From: Hofstenia miamia | Taxonomy: Eukaryota > Xenacoelomorpha > Acoela | Assembly (NCBI GenBank): GCA_004352715.1 | Contig: SCFE01000015.1 | Location: 684,224 to 708,508 of the forward strand | Length of the DNA: 24,285 bases | Direction of reading: 5' to 3' | Shown here: in pieces, positions 1 to 10,215 of the stretch | Layout of the letters: each line of letters starts with the position of its first letter | How positions within the stretch are numbered: the stretch's first letter is position 1 | Made by a program: the position numbers and the translations under genes | The notes under the pieces: model-generated | Told to the model about the DNA's origin: nothing | What the model saw: the letters and a program-made list of their open reading frames with translations, nothing else | The model's database searches: none

Positions 1-1084
1 ATTTTAAACTTTTAACTACATGTAAGAATTTAGAAATGCATATTGTGTCATTGGAATAAAATCAGTGAGCAGTTCTAATATCTTATCTATTGAGGGTTTT
101 GATTTGAATCTAGATTTATCAAAGCTACAGTTTAATAATCAACTCCTCCAGCTATAGTACCCTTTCTAGTAAAAGTTAAAGTAAAAGTAAACAGGAGATC
201 ATGATGGGGAAGAGTGGGCACACTTGGCTGACCTGATACAGATAACCTTGTGAAAGATTCATTTAAGAGTAGAGCCCTAATTAGATAAAGAATAAAGAAT
301 CCCTAACTTTTGGGTGCATTAAGTGGAACCTACATGCTAAGTTAAACTTACCTAAACTCAGTGCAATCCTTATCTCATGTAATTAAGGTGACAGCAATAA
401 TAATCAATTTAAATAACAATGGAAATTCAGTTCTACAAAAACTCCTAACCATATTTCTAGCGTTGTTAAAGAGATGTGCTAGTCAAGTGCTATCATGTCT
501 GGGCATTCTTTAACTACATGCATGAATTAGAAACACAATTTTTTAAATAAAACAAAAGTCAAAATGAAAAAAAATGAATTTACTGCAAGTAAAGTGTGGT
601 GAAAACAACAAATGAATAAATCTCACTTATAATAATATATTAATAATAACAAATAGTAGTAGCAAGAAGAAGAGAAAAATAGTTATGTCGTCTTGCCACA
701 ATAATTTCAATAAACAGTAAGTTAAGATAAAAAGTAATACAAATTTACTGAGAAAAAATTGAAGAGAATCTTAATAAACAATTCAGGGATATTTATACAA
801 ATGAAAACTAGTAATTGTAAACAAAAATATACCACATGAAAATATGAATAAATATTTGACAGGTAGAAATTGATTGTCTGCTAGAGTTTTTCTGTGCTGT
901 TAAATTAGCAGAAATTCAGACCAAAGTAAATAGCACTGTTGCCACTATGTCAAAATTACAATTGAAATAAATAATATTATAGTAATTGAAATAACTGAAA
1001 ATAAAGAATGCAAAATAATAATGGTCTTTATGTCACAATATAGTTAGGAGAAAGGTTTGCAAAAAGAAATGGTTCTTATACATG
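1..1084. other. AT-rich stretch without recognised genes
   Basis: I see no convincing open frame, RNA gene or terminal repeat here. There are short low-complexity patches, such as AAT/AGT/AGA triplet runs near 645-680 and A-rich tracts. Because it lies 3' of the gypsy-type Gag-protease fragment on the minus strand, it is where the element's RT would be expected, but I could not recognise RT motifs. Confidence 0.5.
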
Positions 1085-1775
1085 AGTGGCTGACATCTCA
1101 CAGATGAAGGTAAGACCATTTTCTTGAAGAGACATTTTCAGTTTAGAGCGTCTGCTTAAGAAGTCATGTCCAAGGATTACTTCTGTGCAGGCACTAGGTA
1201 GGAGTGATAATCTTACATCATTGTAGTGTCTCCCTTGGTATATAAGTTTCAAATTACAATGACCTTAACTTTCATTAACAATATTGACAGATGCCATACT
1301 AATAACACCTTTCAATGAAGTAATGGCCCACTTTTGATCCTTAAATATTGATGCATCAATGTAGCTCTCAGAACTCTCAGAGTTGACTAAGGCTCTACAG
1401 CTTTTACCATTGATGTTAACATATGAATCATCACTCCTCTAAGGGTAACAGGACCTACAGCAGCTGCAAATGTTGAATTGAGAATTGCTGATGCTGATAC
1501 TGGTTTACATCCTGTAGAAGTTGATTGACAAAATTTCTTGAATTGTCATTTCTTCCCATATAATTTGCAAGTGACATGTTGTGCAGAACATTTTGACATG
1601 TAGTGCTTGTTGTAGCCATAGAAACAAGATAATTGCTAAATTGTTGAATAAAATTCTAATTTATCAGATTCCATAGATTGAGTAGATACTGGTTTGGCGT
1701 TGCTTGAACCATTTGCTGAGGCAGAAAAGTTTGATTTTGTTTTTCAGTCACTTCAAGGGATATAGCAAAGTTTAT
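1085..1775 (-). pseudogene. Decayed Ty3/gypsy-type Gag zinc-knuckle and aspartic protease fragment
   Basis: Read on the minus strand, this stretch gives broken pieces of a retrotransposon Gag-Pol. About 1536-1627 encodes a knuckle-like phrase (FYGYNKHYMSKCSAQH, then TCKLYGKK) that resembles the paired CCHC knuckles of gypsy-type Gag with the first cysteine changed. About 1350-1423 encodes VNINGKSCRALVNSESSESY, placed like the retropepsin active-site strand, but the catalytic Asp-Thr-Gly reads Asn-Ser-Glu. About 1140-1182 encodes VILGHDFLSRRSKL, typical of the ILG-x-DFL end of these proteases. A stop (TAA at 1265-1267) lies inside the protease, another follows the knuckle, and at least one frameshift separates knuckle and protease. 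I saw no RT, integrase or LTRs. It is a dead, partial copy. The family call rests on motif order alone. Confidence 0.68.
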
Positions 1776-2431
1776 TGAACTTAAAATGCCATTTACATAA
1801 CTAAAACAAATTAGTAACAAAAATTAAAATATTAAACTTTGCAATCCATAATAAATTACATTATGTCTTGCAACATAGTACTACCATGCATATAAAATCA
1901 GTAGCTGTCATTAAATTGCTTTTATATGTTAAATTGTATTAATGAAAATACATTCTAAATAAGTTTGAACAATTACTTTTTTTCTACACTAATTAGAAGA
2001 AATTATTATAAACGATATTATAGGAAGACGACCGTCTAGATACGACAAAAAATTTACCTGGCAATGAGATGATTTTTATCACACGGCAAAGAGACAAGTC
2101 GACGTGGTTGCTAAAACTAAAATTGCTATTGTTTTTATTTCATAAATTCAAATTCGCGCTATTTTTTGCTTTTAAAATTGATATTGTGTTATAACAAATA
2201 TTATATAATAACAAGTTTCTGGTATATTTTTCGCAAAAAGCTTTGCGAAGTACTTATTTTTCATTTTTGAAATGCTAATACATTTATTGGCATAAGATTC
2301 TCTAAAAAATTGATATATATATTTCAATATTAGGTGTTTTTTATATGCTGCTTTAGCTCTAAATTTTATTATTTTTAACAGCTTTTAAGAAATGTGCAAT
2401 ACTAAATATTGCGTTGTTTTTCCAAAAATGC
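1776..2431. other. AT-rich spacer, nothing recognised
   Basis: No coding potential or RNA gene was recognised. A short perfect palindrome, AGACGACCGTCT, near 2026-2037 is too small to interpret. Confidence 0.5.
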
Positions 2432-2647
2432 GGCGAATGTATAGAATAGGTTGCAGGTGGACAAAATTAACACTAAAACGGTAAATACGATGAGAAATGC
2501 AATAATACATAAAAAGTTTAAGAAATAATATTTGAAAATTTATTGGTATTTTTACCTATGTTATTGCAGTTCTCATCGTTTTTTTACCCTGTATTAGTGT
2601 TTATTTTGTCCGCGTTTTCCGCGTGCAACCAATTCTATATCTTCGCC
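2432..2647. repeat. Foldback (long inverted repeat), MITE-like or hairpin
   Basis: The left arm at 2432-2505 (starting GGCGAATGTATAGAAT) is matched by the reverse complement of the right arm at 2561-2647 (starting GGCGAAGATATAGAAT). Shared blocks in order are GGTTGCA, GGACAAAAT, AACACTAA, CGATGAGAA and GCAATAA. The right arm carries about 13 extra bases. The spacer is about 55 bp. Outer sequence (about 2340-2431 against 2648-2690) may continue the pairing weakly. There is no coding capacity. It could be a MITE, a foldback remnant or a transcribed hairpin; the arms have clearly diverged. Confidence 0.78.
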
Positions 2648-3585
2648 AAAAATTCATTTTAAAATTATAGCCCCTAAAGGAACAATATATTCTGGGCTAA
2701 TTTTCACTTTCAAAGAAGCTATGCAATGTTTTAAGGTTAATTGGTAAATGCTTCATTTATGTCATATGAACTAAATAAGCAATGAATAGAAATATATGAG
2801 TGAAAAATACATCAAATTATACTAACTAATGCAACTACAACAAATAGAACTAAGTGATAAGTAAAAAATTCAAAGTTTACGCAATTCGTTGTATTGTAAT
2901 TATGAAGAAAATCGATACAAAACTTGAACTCAATTTTCCATATGAATTTCTGAGGATGAATAATGATTTTAATTTTTTTAATAGACAGCTTCAGTATCGA
3001 CCATGTTTCATCAATCAAATTTGTGTGGAGTATTTTGAATAATGGGATCAACAAAATGTCAACTGTGATTTGCAACATCATGACAAAACTAAGGATATAC
3101 ATACATTTATAATAATTTTAACAATGTTGATAACAAAGGTGTTGGCCTAAATCTTTAAGCTGCCTAATCGTCGTGCAGAATGTGTTGCCAAATAACAAGC
3201 AAAACTTTTGGCTTATTTCTCCACACCTCCGAAAACCCATTTATATAGCAGAAATACAGAAACATTTACCTCACCCACTCTTCAAGAAAAGATTAAAAGA
3301 ATTCCTTGAAAATTATTTAAGAACAACGAATGACAGAAATATGTGCACTTGATACATTCTTGCAGTTACCCGCAATGTAGACAGCTCAGATATTATAAAT
3401 AATTCATTTTATATATACTGTAACCTTATTTTTGGTTAATTTAAGTATTGATTATATATATAGAAACCAATATTTACAATTGCATTTTTCTAAAGTTTTT
3501 TCTAGCAGTTATATTTTACCTTTATTAGTTTATGAATCTGAACATATTACATGTATGATTTTGGTTTTTCTTAGGTGTTATTTCA
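2648..3585. other. Intergenic AT-rich stretch
   Basis: No gene is supported. Short open frames here are what AT-rich noncoding DNA gives. Around 3265-3350 a plus-strand frame encodes LFKKRLKEFLENYL before a stop, which faintly recalls the C-terminus of non-LTR reverse transcriptases, but nothing upstream backs it. Confidence 0.4.
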
Positions 3586-3605
3586 TATATATATATATAT
3601 ATATA
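3586..3605. repeat. (AT)n microsatellite, left of the Tc1 element
   Basis: This is an uninterrupted AT dinucleotide run. Its final TA (3604-3605) serves as the left target-site TA of the adjoining Tc1-type element. A second TA-rich run (4585-4603) lies at the other end, so the element appears to have landed inside a TA microsatellite. Confidence 0.9.
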
Positions 3606-4584
3606 CAGTACTGGCCAAACGTTTGAGAACACTTTCCAAATTTAGGAATTTTTGTATTTTACACTAAAAAACGCAATGTAGAAACAATATAATAAGTAAA
3701 TAGTTAATTCAGAAAAACTTACTAATATTTTTTATCTCCGCCATTATTGGCCAAACACGCAGCAATGCGATTTGGCATTGACTCGACCAGCTTTCTACAA
3801 TAATCATCAGTAATCTCTGTGCACCATATCACTTTAATTTGTTCATTCAGATCGTCGAGTGATGTGCATTGGCGCTTCCTCCGACAGTTTTTGATGTGAT
3901 GCCAGCAATTTTCTATGACGTTGAGGTCTGGGGAGTTTCCCGGCCAGTTCTCAAGCAGCTGAAAGTGTTGTGATGCAATCTACTGTTTCACAACTTTGGC
4001 GCTGTAGCAAGGAGCACCATCTTGTTGTAGTACAGATGTTCCGCGAAGCTGCATAAACATGGGAACTTTCTCCTGAATTATTTTGAGGTAGGCCTTGGCT
4101 GTGACAGTCTCGTTGTGAGGAACAAAATGCAGACTAGCACGCACATTCGCAGTTATAGCACCCCAAATCATCACAGGAGGTGCTGAGCGGACAGTTTGTT
4201 GCGTCTAACGTGTCTTGAATCTTTGGTTTCTTGATCATCGAGATTGTGGCCGGTATGATGTAAACTGGCAAATCTTGAATTCGTCACTAAACATTACTTG
4301 ATGCCCCATCTCAGGGGCGTAGTGTTGGTATTGTACCCATCCTCGTACAAGATACCAATTGAGCACGCTTTGTTGGTGAAATTTCACTGCCACAGATCAT
4401 ATTTCAAACTATAGTGAAAATGTATTGTGTGTAAATCTAAAGTTGTGTTAATTTGATTGGCTAAATGAATCTGTTGTAAATTCTAAGAAAAATTGGAAAT
4501 TCCAGGAATTTTACGAAGTTTCCAGGAAATAGCATAAAACACGCTTTAGACAGGTTACTGTTCCGAAACTTTTGGCCGATACTA
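3606..4584 (-). mobile_element. Defective Tc1-type DNA transposon
   Basis: The ends are imperfect inverted repeats: the left begins CAGTACTGGCCAAACGTTTG and the right, read inward on the minus strand, TAGTATCGGCCAAAAGTTTC. Each is bordered by TA (3604-3605 and 4585-4586), the Tc1/mariner target site. The minus strand encodes the catalytic part of a Tc1-like transposase: MFSDEFK (first Asp), MMIWGAI, LQQDGAPCYSAKVV (second Asp) and NSPDLNVIENCW (Glu). I count 35 residues between the second Asp and the Glu. The copy is dead: TAG interrupts the frame after KVVKQ, two further stops fall between the first Asp and MMIWGAI, and the N-terminal DNA-binding region is absent. At about 980 bp it is shorter than the usual 1.3-1.7 kb, in line with an internal deletion. 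Confidence 0.9.
3980..4174 (-). pseudogene. Tc1-like transposase, open piece of the catalytic domain
   Basis: This is the longest open piece of the transposase inside the Tc1-type element: 64 residues from MMIWGAITANVR to SAKVVKQ, ended by a TAG where family members usually have a Trp codon. Beyond the stop the same frame stays open from about 3979 to 3728 and carries the remaining catalytic Glu, so a single substitution separates the two halves. Upstream of the Met the frame has two more stops (about 4205 and 4237). It is not a working transposase. Confidence 0.85.
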
Positions 4585-4586
4585 TA

Positions 4587-4603
4587 TGTATATATATATA
4601 TAT
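4587..4603. repeat. TA-rich microsatellite running into the assembly gap
   Basis: A TATGTATATATA-type run directly follows the Tc1 right end and stops at the first N. The repeat is the likely reason for the assembly break. Confidence 0.85.
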
Positions 4604-5178
4604 NNNNNNNNNNNNNNNNNNNNNNNNNNNNNNNNNNNNNNNNNNNNNNNNNNNNNNNNNNNNNNNNNNNNNNNNNNNNNNNNNNNNNNNNNNNNNNNNN
4701 NNNNNNNNNNNNNNNNNNNNNNNNNNNNNNNNNNNNNNNNNNNNNNNNNNNNNNNNNNNNNNNNNNNNNNNNNNNNNNNNNNNNNNNNNNNNNNNNNNNN
4801 NNNNNNNNNNNNNNNNNNNNNNNNNNNNNNNNNNNNNNNNNNNNNNNNNNNNNNNNNNNNNNNNNNNNNNNNNNNNNNNNNNNNNNNNNNNNNNNNNNNN
4901 NNNNNNNNNNNNNNNNNNNNNNNNNNNNNNNNNNNNNNNNNNNNNNNNNNNNNNNNNNNNNNNNNNNNNNNNNNNNNNNNNNNNNNNNNNNNNNNNNNNN
5001 NNNNNNNNNNNNNNNNNNNNNNNNNNNNNNNNNNNNNNNNNNNNNNNNNNNNNNNNNNNNNNNNNNNNNNNNNNNNNNNNNNNNNNNNNNNNNNNNNNNN
5101 NNNNNNNNNNNNNNNNNNNNNNNNNNNNNNNNNNNNNNNNNNNNNNNNNNNNNNNNNNNNNNNNNNNNNNNNNNNNNN
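4604..5178. other. Assembly gap of 575 N
   Basis: Unknown bases. The gap falls between the Tc1 element and the reverse transcriptase fragment, so the 3' part of that retrotransposon (minus strand) is probably hidden here. Frames that read through the Ns mean nothing. Confidence 1.
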
Positions 5179-5974
5179 TGATCCATAAGTTATAATAGAT
5201 AATATGCAACTTTTGAATAACTTAGTTCTTATAAATTTAGGTGTAATATATGGTATATTTCTTCTTAAATAAAATAATACATTAATTGCTTTGCTTAAAA
5301 CTTTGGTATAATGTTGGTTCCATTTTAAATCTGAGGAGATATTTAGTCCTAAATCATTGACTGATTCAACTAATTGAAGATTACATGCCATATGTTTTGA
5401 AGAAAGCATATCTCTGCATTTAGTTTTTCCAAAACAAATAATCTTAGACTTAGATGTATTAAATTGCATTTCATTTCTCCGTCCCCATTTTATAACAGAA
5501 TCAATTGTATTTTTAATAAGAAATTCAGTAGGGGATTCTACTAAAAGTTTGCTGTCATCAGCGAAAAGCCAAATATTTGAATTTATACTAGAACAGAAAT
5601 CATTAATGAATAGAACAAATAAAAGTGGTCCAAGAACACTTCCTTGAGGTACTCCACTTGTTATTTTTAATGGCTGAGAAATATTTCCACAAATATTTGT
5701 GTGTTGGTAGCGACCTGTTAAGTAAGATTTGAACAATTGCATAAACTTATTATCAAATCCAAATTTAGATATCTTATCCAATAAAAGATGGTGCGGAACC
5801 GTGTCAAACGCTTTACTAATGTCAAAGTAAATGCCGCAACATGAAGCACCAACATCAATACATTTATAAACTTTGTCTAAATAACATAGCAAATTCGTAA
5901 TCGTAGAAGATCCACTTTGGAATCCATGCTGAAATTTAGATAACTTGTTTTTAATAAAGGGATAAATATAATCA
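5179..5974 (-). mobile_element. Non-LTR retrotransposon fragment: reverse transcriptase (jockey/CR1-like)
   Basis: One minus-strand frame is open from about 5974 down to the gap, roughly 265 residues with no stop. It starts inside the RT domain (YPFIKNKLSKFQHGF) and contains, in order, the block with the first catalytic Asp (YFDISKAFDTVPH), the block SGVPQGSVLGPLLF, the catalytic FADD motif (IWLFADDSKLL, about 5548-5568) and the thumb region (INVLFYLRRNIPYITPK). Endonuclease and ORF1 are missing upstream, so the copy is 5'-truncated, as is usual for LINEs. The 3' part is lost in the N gap. The intact frame suggests a fairly recent insertion. It lies antisense to COG4 and ends about 12 bp before that gene's first ATG, with only a short TA run between. 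Confidence 0.92.
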
Positions 5975-5985
5975 AGTATATATAT

Positions 5986-8900
5986 ATGAAATTTATTAAA
6001 ATGATTAGGATTTTAATGAATTTGGACGAAATATGCAATGAGCTTGCTGCATTGCAATCGGAAGAGGACGAACTTGATGCAAACATTGAAAATATTTTAC
6101 TAAAAGATTCTGTCAAAATACAAAATGCTATAGAAAGTATTTCCGGATTTACAGTCGCACTAAGACGTTCTGAGAACGAGTCAGAGTCTTTAGAGAAACA
6201 AGTAGGTATATTTTTAGATTTACGTTTTATTCAGTGATACAATTTCTATTTTATGAACCGTGCATAATGTTGATATCCCATGACGCTCTGCTGTTTATAA
6301 CAACTAGTGTTCTTTAGTTTACCTCTTCCCCATTCATTTGTTGTTTGAAATACAGCTTTAGCAACACCATGTGGCTAATCCTTGCAGATAGACAGCTTTG
6401 GACATTAGTATTTGAGATACGACAAAAATTTGTTTAAAACTTATTTTAAATTTTGTATTAATTCTGAAGTAAATGGCAAAATAACAGAGATTTACTACTT
6501 TTTATTATGCTTGCTTTTAGGTTCTTCAGGCTTGTAATTTGGCTGAATCTATCAGTAAACAAATTAGACAAGTTGACAGAGTTAAAAGTCGTGTAAATGA
6601 TGTTCTTAACAAAGTTGACAGTATACTCGAATTAAACGCGTGCACAGAAGGCATCACGAAAGCTTTGAGTGAAGAAAATTTTGAGGTTCCAAATTTTCAG
6701 AATGTATGTATCTCATGTTGTTTTAGGTTGCGGCAATTCATATTCATCGCTATCGCTCTTTAAATCCATCAGATATCATATCAATCAATTCTTCGTCGGA
6801 TATACAAGAATCGCTTATTACCTTAAGTAATGCTGAGAAGAATTTGTGCGGTTTAGCCCGTGAACGCTTTAATCTGGCTATTAAAGATGCCGACATCAAT
6901 TCCATTGAAAGGTTTTTTAAAATGTTTCCTCTACTGGGTTTACACAAGGAAGGGCTTCAATTGTTTTCTGAATTTATTGGTAATCAAATATCCGACAACG
7001 CCGTTATTAATCTCCAATTAGCTGAAGATGCGGCTGTATCTCATCAGGTTAATATTTTTTCTTCATTTTTTTGTGTTACTACAGTTACTACACTATCTAT
7101 ACTGTACTTGAAATTGTTATTTTTATTTTAGGAACGCAGCAGCATTGCCTTTGCAGACACCTTTGCATTGTTATTTGAAAGTATTGCCAGGGAGGTTGAA
7201 TTGCATCAACCGCTTGTTGAAACCTATTACGGTCCAGGATCTCTTTCTGCTTTCATATCATATCTACAGAGAACATGTGACAAACAGTCTCTTCAAATTT
7301 TTCAATCGCTTAAGCGAGTTCGTGAATTATCTTCTTTAAATATCGATGAAATTGACGATCGGGCTAAACTAGATTCTTTGATACGAGAACTTGCATTAGT
7401 TCATGAGAGAGCAGAACTTTATCAGAGATTCATTGGTCGTCGTGTCTTCGAAGATGATGAGAATCAGTCAACAGTTGATATGAAGCAACTGGAAAATATC
7501 ACACATGAAGTAGTTGGATATTATTTAAATTTGGAAGTGGCTCTAATGCGTAAATCTTTTGAAATAGCAGTTTCTTTTGATAAACCTAGCACAGGTATGA
7601 GCTTTTTGTTTGCTTCTAATGTTATTTATTCGCAAAATTTATAATTTCTAGTTCTTATGTTTGTCACGGTCCTAATTTTCTTCGAATTACACTAAATGCT
7701 TAATTTTTATTATTAAAACAAATTGTTATTTATCAAAAAAATTGAAAATAAAATGGTTTTATTATGTTTTACCAATACCAGCTAGTAGCCTTGAAATTTC
7801 GATTTGTGTCATTTGATGCTATGCATGTCCAACTTTACGTTATATATGTATATATATACATATACATATACTTTGCAAAAATGTTGTTTCTAAGTCGTGT
7901 TCGTTTTTAGGTGAGGAAAATATCGAGTTCACTTCAAGCATTGTTGACGATGTATTTTTTGTTCTCAAACGCAGTTTACGTCGTGCCGTATCTACCACTA
8001 GTGTCAATGCAGTATGTGCAATGCTTAACAACTGTTCCACTCTTTTGGAAACCCAATTTTCCTCTAGACTTCAAAATCGTTTACGTGCCGCTCTACCATC
8101 TAGTTATTTAGATAAAGTAATTGCCTTTACAAAGTATATATTTGTGGAATTCTAATTTTTTGATACGATATAACTATAATCTATTAATTAGGTTCTGTCA
8201 GCTCATCGTGGTGATACCTCAACTTCCAATACTCGAGCAGAATTCATTGTGGCAATCAACAATATTGCACAAAGTGTTCATAACATCGATAAGCTCTCGG
8301 TTAGCTTTGAAAACGATTGGAAACAACAAGGTGGCAATATTCTACCACATCAGCAAGCCAAAGTCGACACTTGTCTACAAGTAAACATTTATTATATTGC
8401 AGTTTTTGCATCTATACTCACATACATTATTATACTTCAATGTCAAACGTATTAATTAGACTGCAATTGTAAAATAGTTAAGTTTCTCAGCATTTCAATT
8501 TCTAAAATAGTGCTCAAAACCCTCTTATCATTTATCGATTTTATTGCAGATTTCTTACAGAATATATTCATTTTCTTAATTTGATGATCAGTCGGTTTTG
8601 TTAAATATGATTATTTTATTTGCTGAATTTTCAGGGTCTTCACGATGCGGCTAATAGTTTCCGGGTAATATTAGAGGAGGGGCAGACCTCATTGATTAAA
8701 ATATACACAACTCCGGCGTTGCGTCCTTGTTTTGAAGGCTTCACAACTATATCTCATTCTTTAACGGAGGAAGAGTTTGCATTGACCGAAGCTGACGATC
8801 TTTTTGCAAGGTCATTTATTGCTCCCCTCGATACTTGGCTGATGAGTATGATATATTTGCACTTTTCTAATTCTAACTAATATTTTAAACATTTACATTG

Positions 8901-9827
8901 TTGAAATTCCTTGTTTTATTCTCAATTTTCGCGAAATATTCCATATGCACGTTTTAATTATTTATTTGCAATGTAAAATTTCTACACATCTTTATGCACC
9001 TAACATGAACAACACGTTTCTACATTTCGAAATGCATCCAATTCATTTTTCTAGTTATCTTATTTTAGGCACTATTGAAATTTCCAATAACCTTGCAAAA
9101 AAACCCGCCCACACCCCTCCCCAAATTCATTGTTCTATTCTGAATCAGTTTTCAATAGCTTAACTCCCTTGGATAGATTTTTTAAAACATGATGCAGTAA
9201 ACTCGAGTGAAGCTAAGAATTGCACACTGCTGCACAAATGTTTAATTCAAAATATTTTTTTATTAATTGTAGTCAATTGGTTATGTAGAGATTATAATTT
9301 AAAGGCGCGTTTAGATATTAAAGAAGAATTGTTAGAAGATCCATTTAACGAGATGTTGAACAACTTAGGTCATTACTTGTCTTCTCAATTTGAAAAGTGT
9401 GTCATGAAAACGAGCTTTAACCGACTGGGTGGTATACTGTTCGATAGAGAGGTACTATTATAATTATGCATCAATATTTTCAATCTCTTTGGATTTTCCT
9501 TCAAATTAACTTTTTTAAATGAATTTTAAGGCAGTAGCTACTTAGGATTAGTTTTCAATTTATTTTATTATATGTGGTACCATTGTGACCTTACTATTTT
9601 AGTTACGAAGCCTCCTTAATTATTTGGCTACCGCAGCTAAATGGTCAATGAGAGAAAAGTTTCTTCGTTTATCACAAATAGCTTCACTGCTAAATCTAGA
9701 GACTGTAGGTGAACTTGGGGATCTTAGTGCGACTGCAAACTGGAAGTTGACGCCTTCTGAAATCAGACAAGTTTTACGACTACGTCAAGATTTTACTTCA
9801 CAAGAGATTAAGGCCGTTAAATTTTAA
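5986..9827 (+). CDS. COG4: Conserved oligomeric Golgi complex subunit 4 (nine coding exons)
   Basis: COG4 is a lobe A subunit of the COG tether, which captures retrograde vesicles at the Golgi and interacts with SNAREs and Sly1-type proteins. Coding exons: 5986-6201, 6521-6685, 6727-7047, 7132-7594, 7911-8116, 8192-8380, 8635-8845, 9273-9451 and 9603-9827. They sum to 2175 bases, or 724 residues plus TAA, near the family's usual length of about 785. All introns are GT-AG and all phases agree. Family landmarks in order: SKQIRQVDRVKSRV (exon 2), ERFFKMFPLLGLHKEGL (exon 3), HQPLVETYYGPGSL (exon 4), SSIVDDVFFVLKRSL (exon 5), KTSFNRLGGILFDRE (exon 8), REKFLRLSQ and LTPSEIRQVLRLRQDF (exon 9). The first Met is uncertain: 5986 or 6001 both fit, and an upstream exon joining at an AG near 6009 is possible. 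The donor of intron 2 (6686, GTTCCA) is weak. Introns 1, 4 and 7 are 319, 316 and 427 bp and contain nothing recognised beyond a TA palindrome. Confidence 0.96.
6686..6726 (+). other. COG4 intron 2, a 41-bp micro-intron
   Basis: Splicing from GAG at 6685 to GTT at 6727 joins ALSEENFE directly to VAAIHIHRYR, which aligns gap-free with the COG4 family at this place. The donor GTTCCA is poor. A much better donor, GTATGT at 6704, would give an intron of only 23 bp and add six residues (VPNFQN); both choices keep the frame. I prefer 41 bp from protein alignment and because 23 bp is below normal animal intron size. Confidence 0.7.
7838..7871. repeat. TA-rich palindromic run in COG4 intron 4
   Basis: Alternating purine-pyrimidine sequence of the TATATATGTATATATATACATATA type can fold on itself. 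It lies mid-intron, about 40 bp before the exon 5 acceptor, and is probably a simple microsatellite. Confidence 0.7.
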
Positions 9828-9869
9828 CTTTTGTAAAATATGTATATTTCATAATGAAAATTTTTTGTA

Positions 9870-9875
9870 ATTAAA
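9870..9875 (+). promoter_or_regulatory. Likely polyadenylation signal of COG4 (ATTAAA)
   Basis: ATTAAA lies about 43 bases after the COG4 stop codon and is the common variant of AATAAA. It is the first such hexamer downstream. There is no transcript evidence. Confidence 0.5.
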
Positions 9876-10215
9876 TTGATATTTAGATATATGCAGTATA
9901 TTTTTAAAATACAGCCCTACTAGATAGAATTCTTTTCCGAATGTATTTATCCTTTTATGTACTATGTGTATGTATTAGGGTTATGACTAATCGATGAACT
10001 TGTTGTTTAGTCCAAAGAAATATAAAGCATTTCTAAAAATTTGAAAGAAAATTCCACACCAATTAAAATGAAAAATGTGAAAAAACAGGATTTTTAATGA
10101 ATTAATCGAAATTCGGAGATTTTTATTGACAGGAGAAATCAACTGAAACGCGAGTTTTCCATTATCTATGATTCATGAAATATAATTCTAATTATCAAAA
10201 AATGGATGACTACTT
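9876..10215. other. Convergent intergenic region between COG4 and the minus-strand locus
   Basis: This AT-rich stretch is shared by the two 3' ends. On the minus strand, AATAAA at 10127-10122 lies about 90 bases after the last stop of the two-exon locus and is a plausible polyadenylation signal for it. No other gene was seen. Confidence 0.5.

Noticed and set aside
2812-3102. 96-codon minus-strand frame
   Set aside because: It is rich in Ile, Lys and Asn, has no motif or splice context, and is about what chance gives in AT-rich DNA.
3265-3350. Plus-strand phrase LFKKRLKEFLENYL resembling an RT C-terminus
   Set aside because: It is a short phrase with no RT blocks before it, too weak to call.
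4461-5209. Long frames of about 200-240 codons across the gap
   Set aside because: They consist almost wholly of unknown bases; only the RT frame above 5179 is real.
5877-6116. 79-codon minus-strand frame overlapping the COG4 start
   Set aside because: It is antisense to COG4 exon 1 and out of frame with the RT; a shadow.
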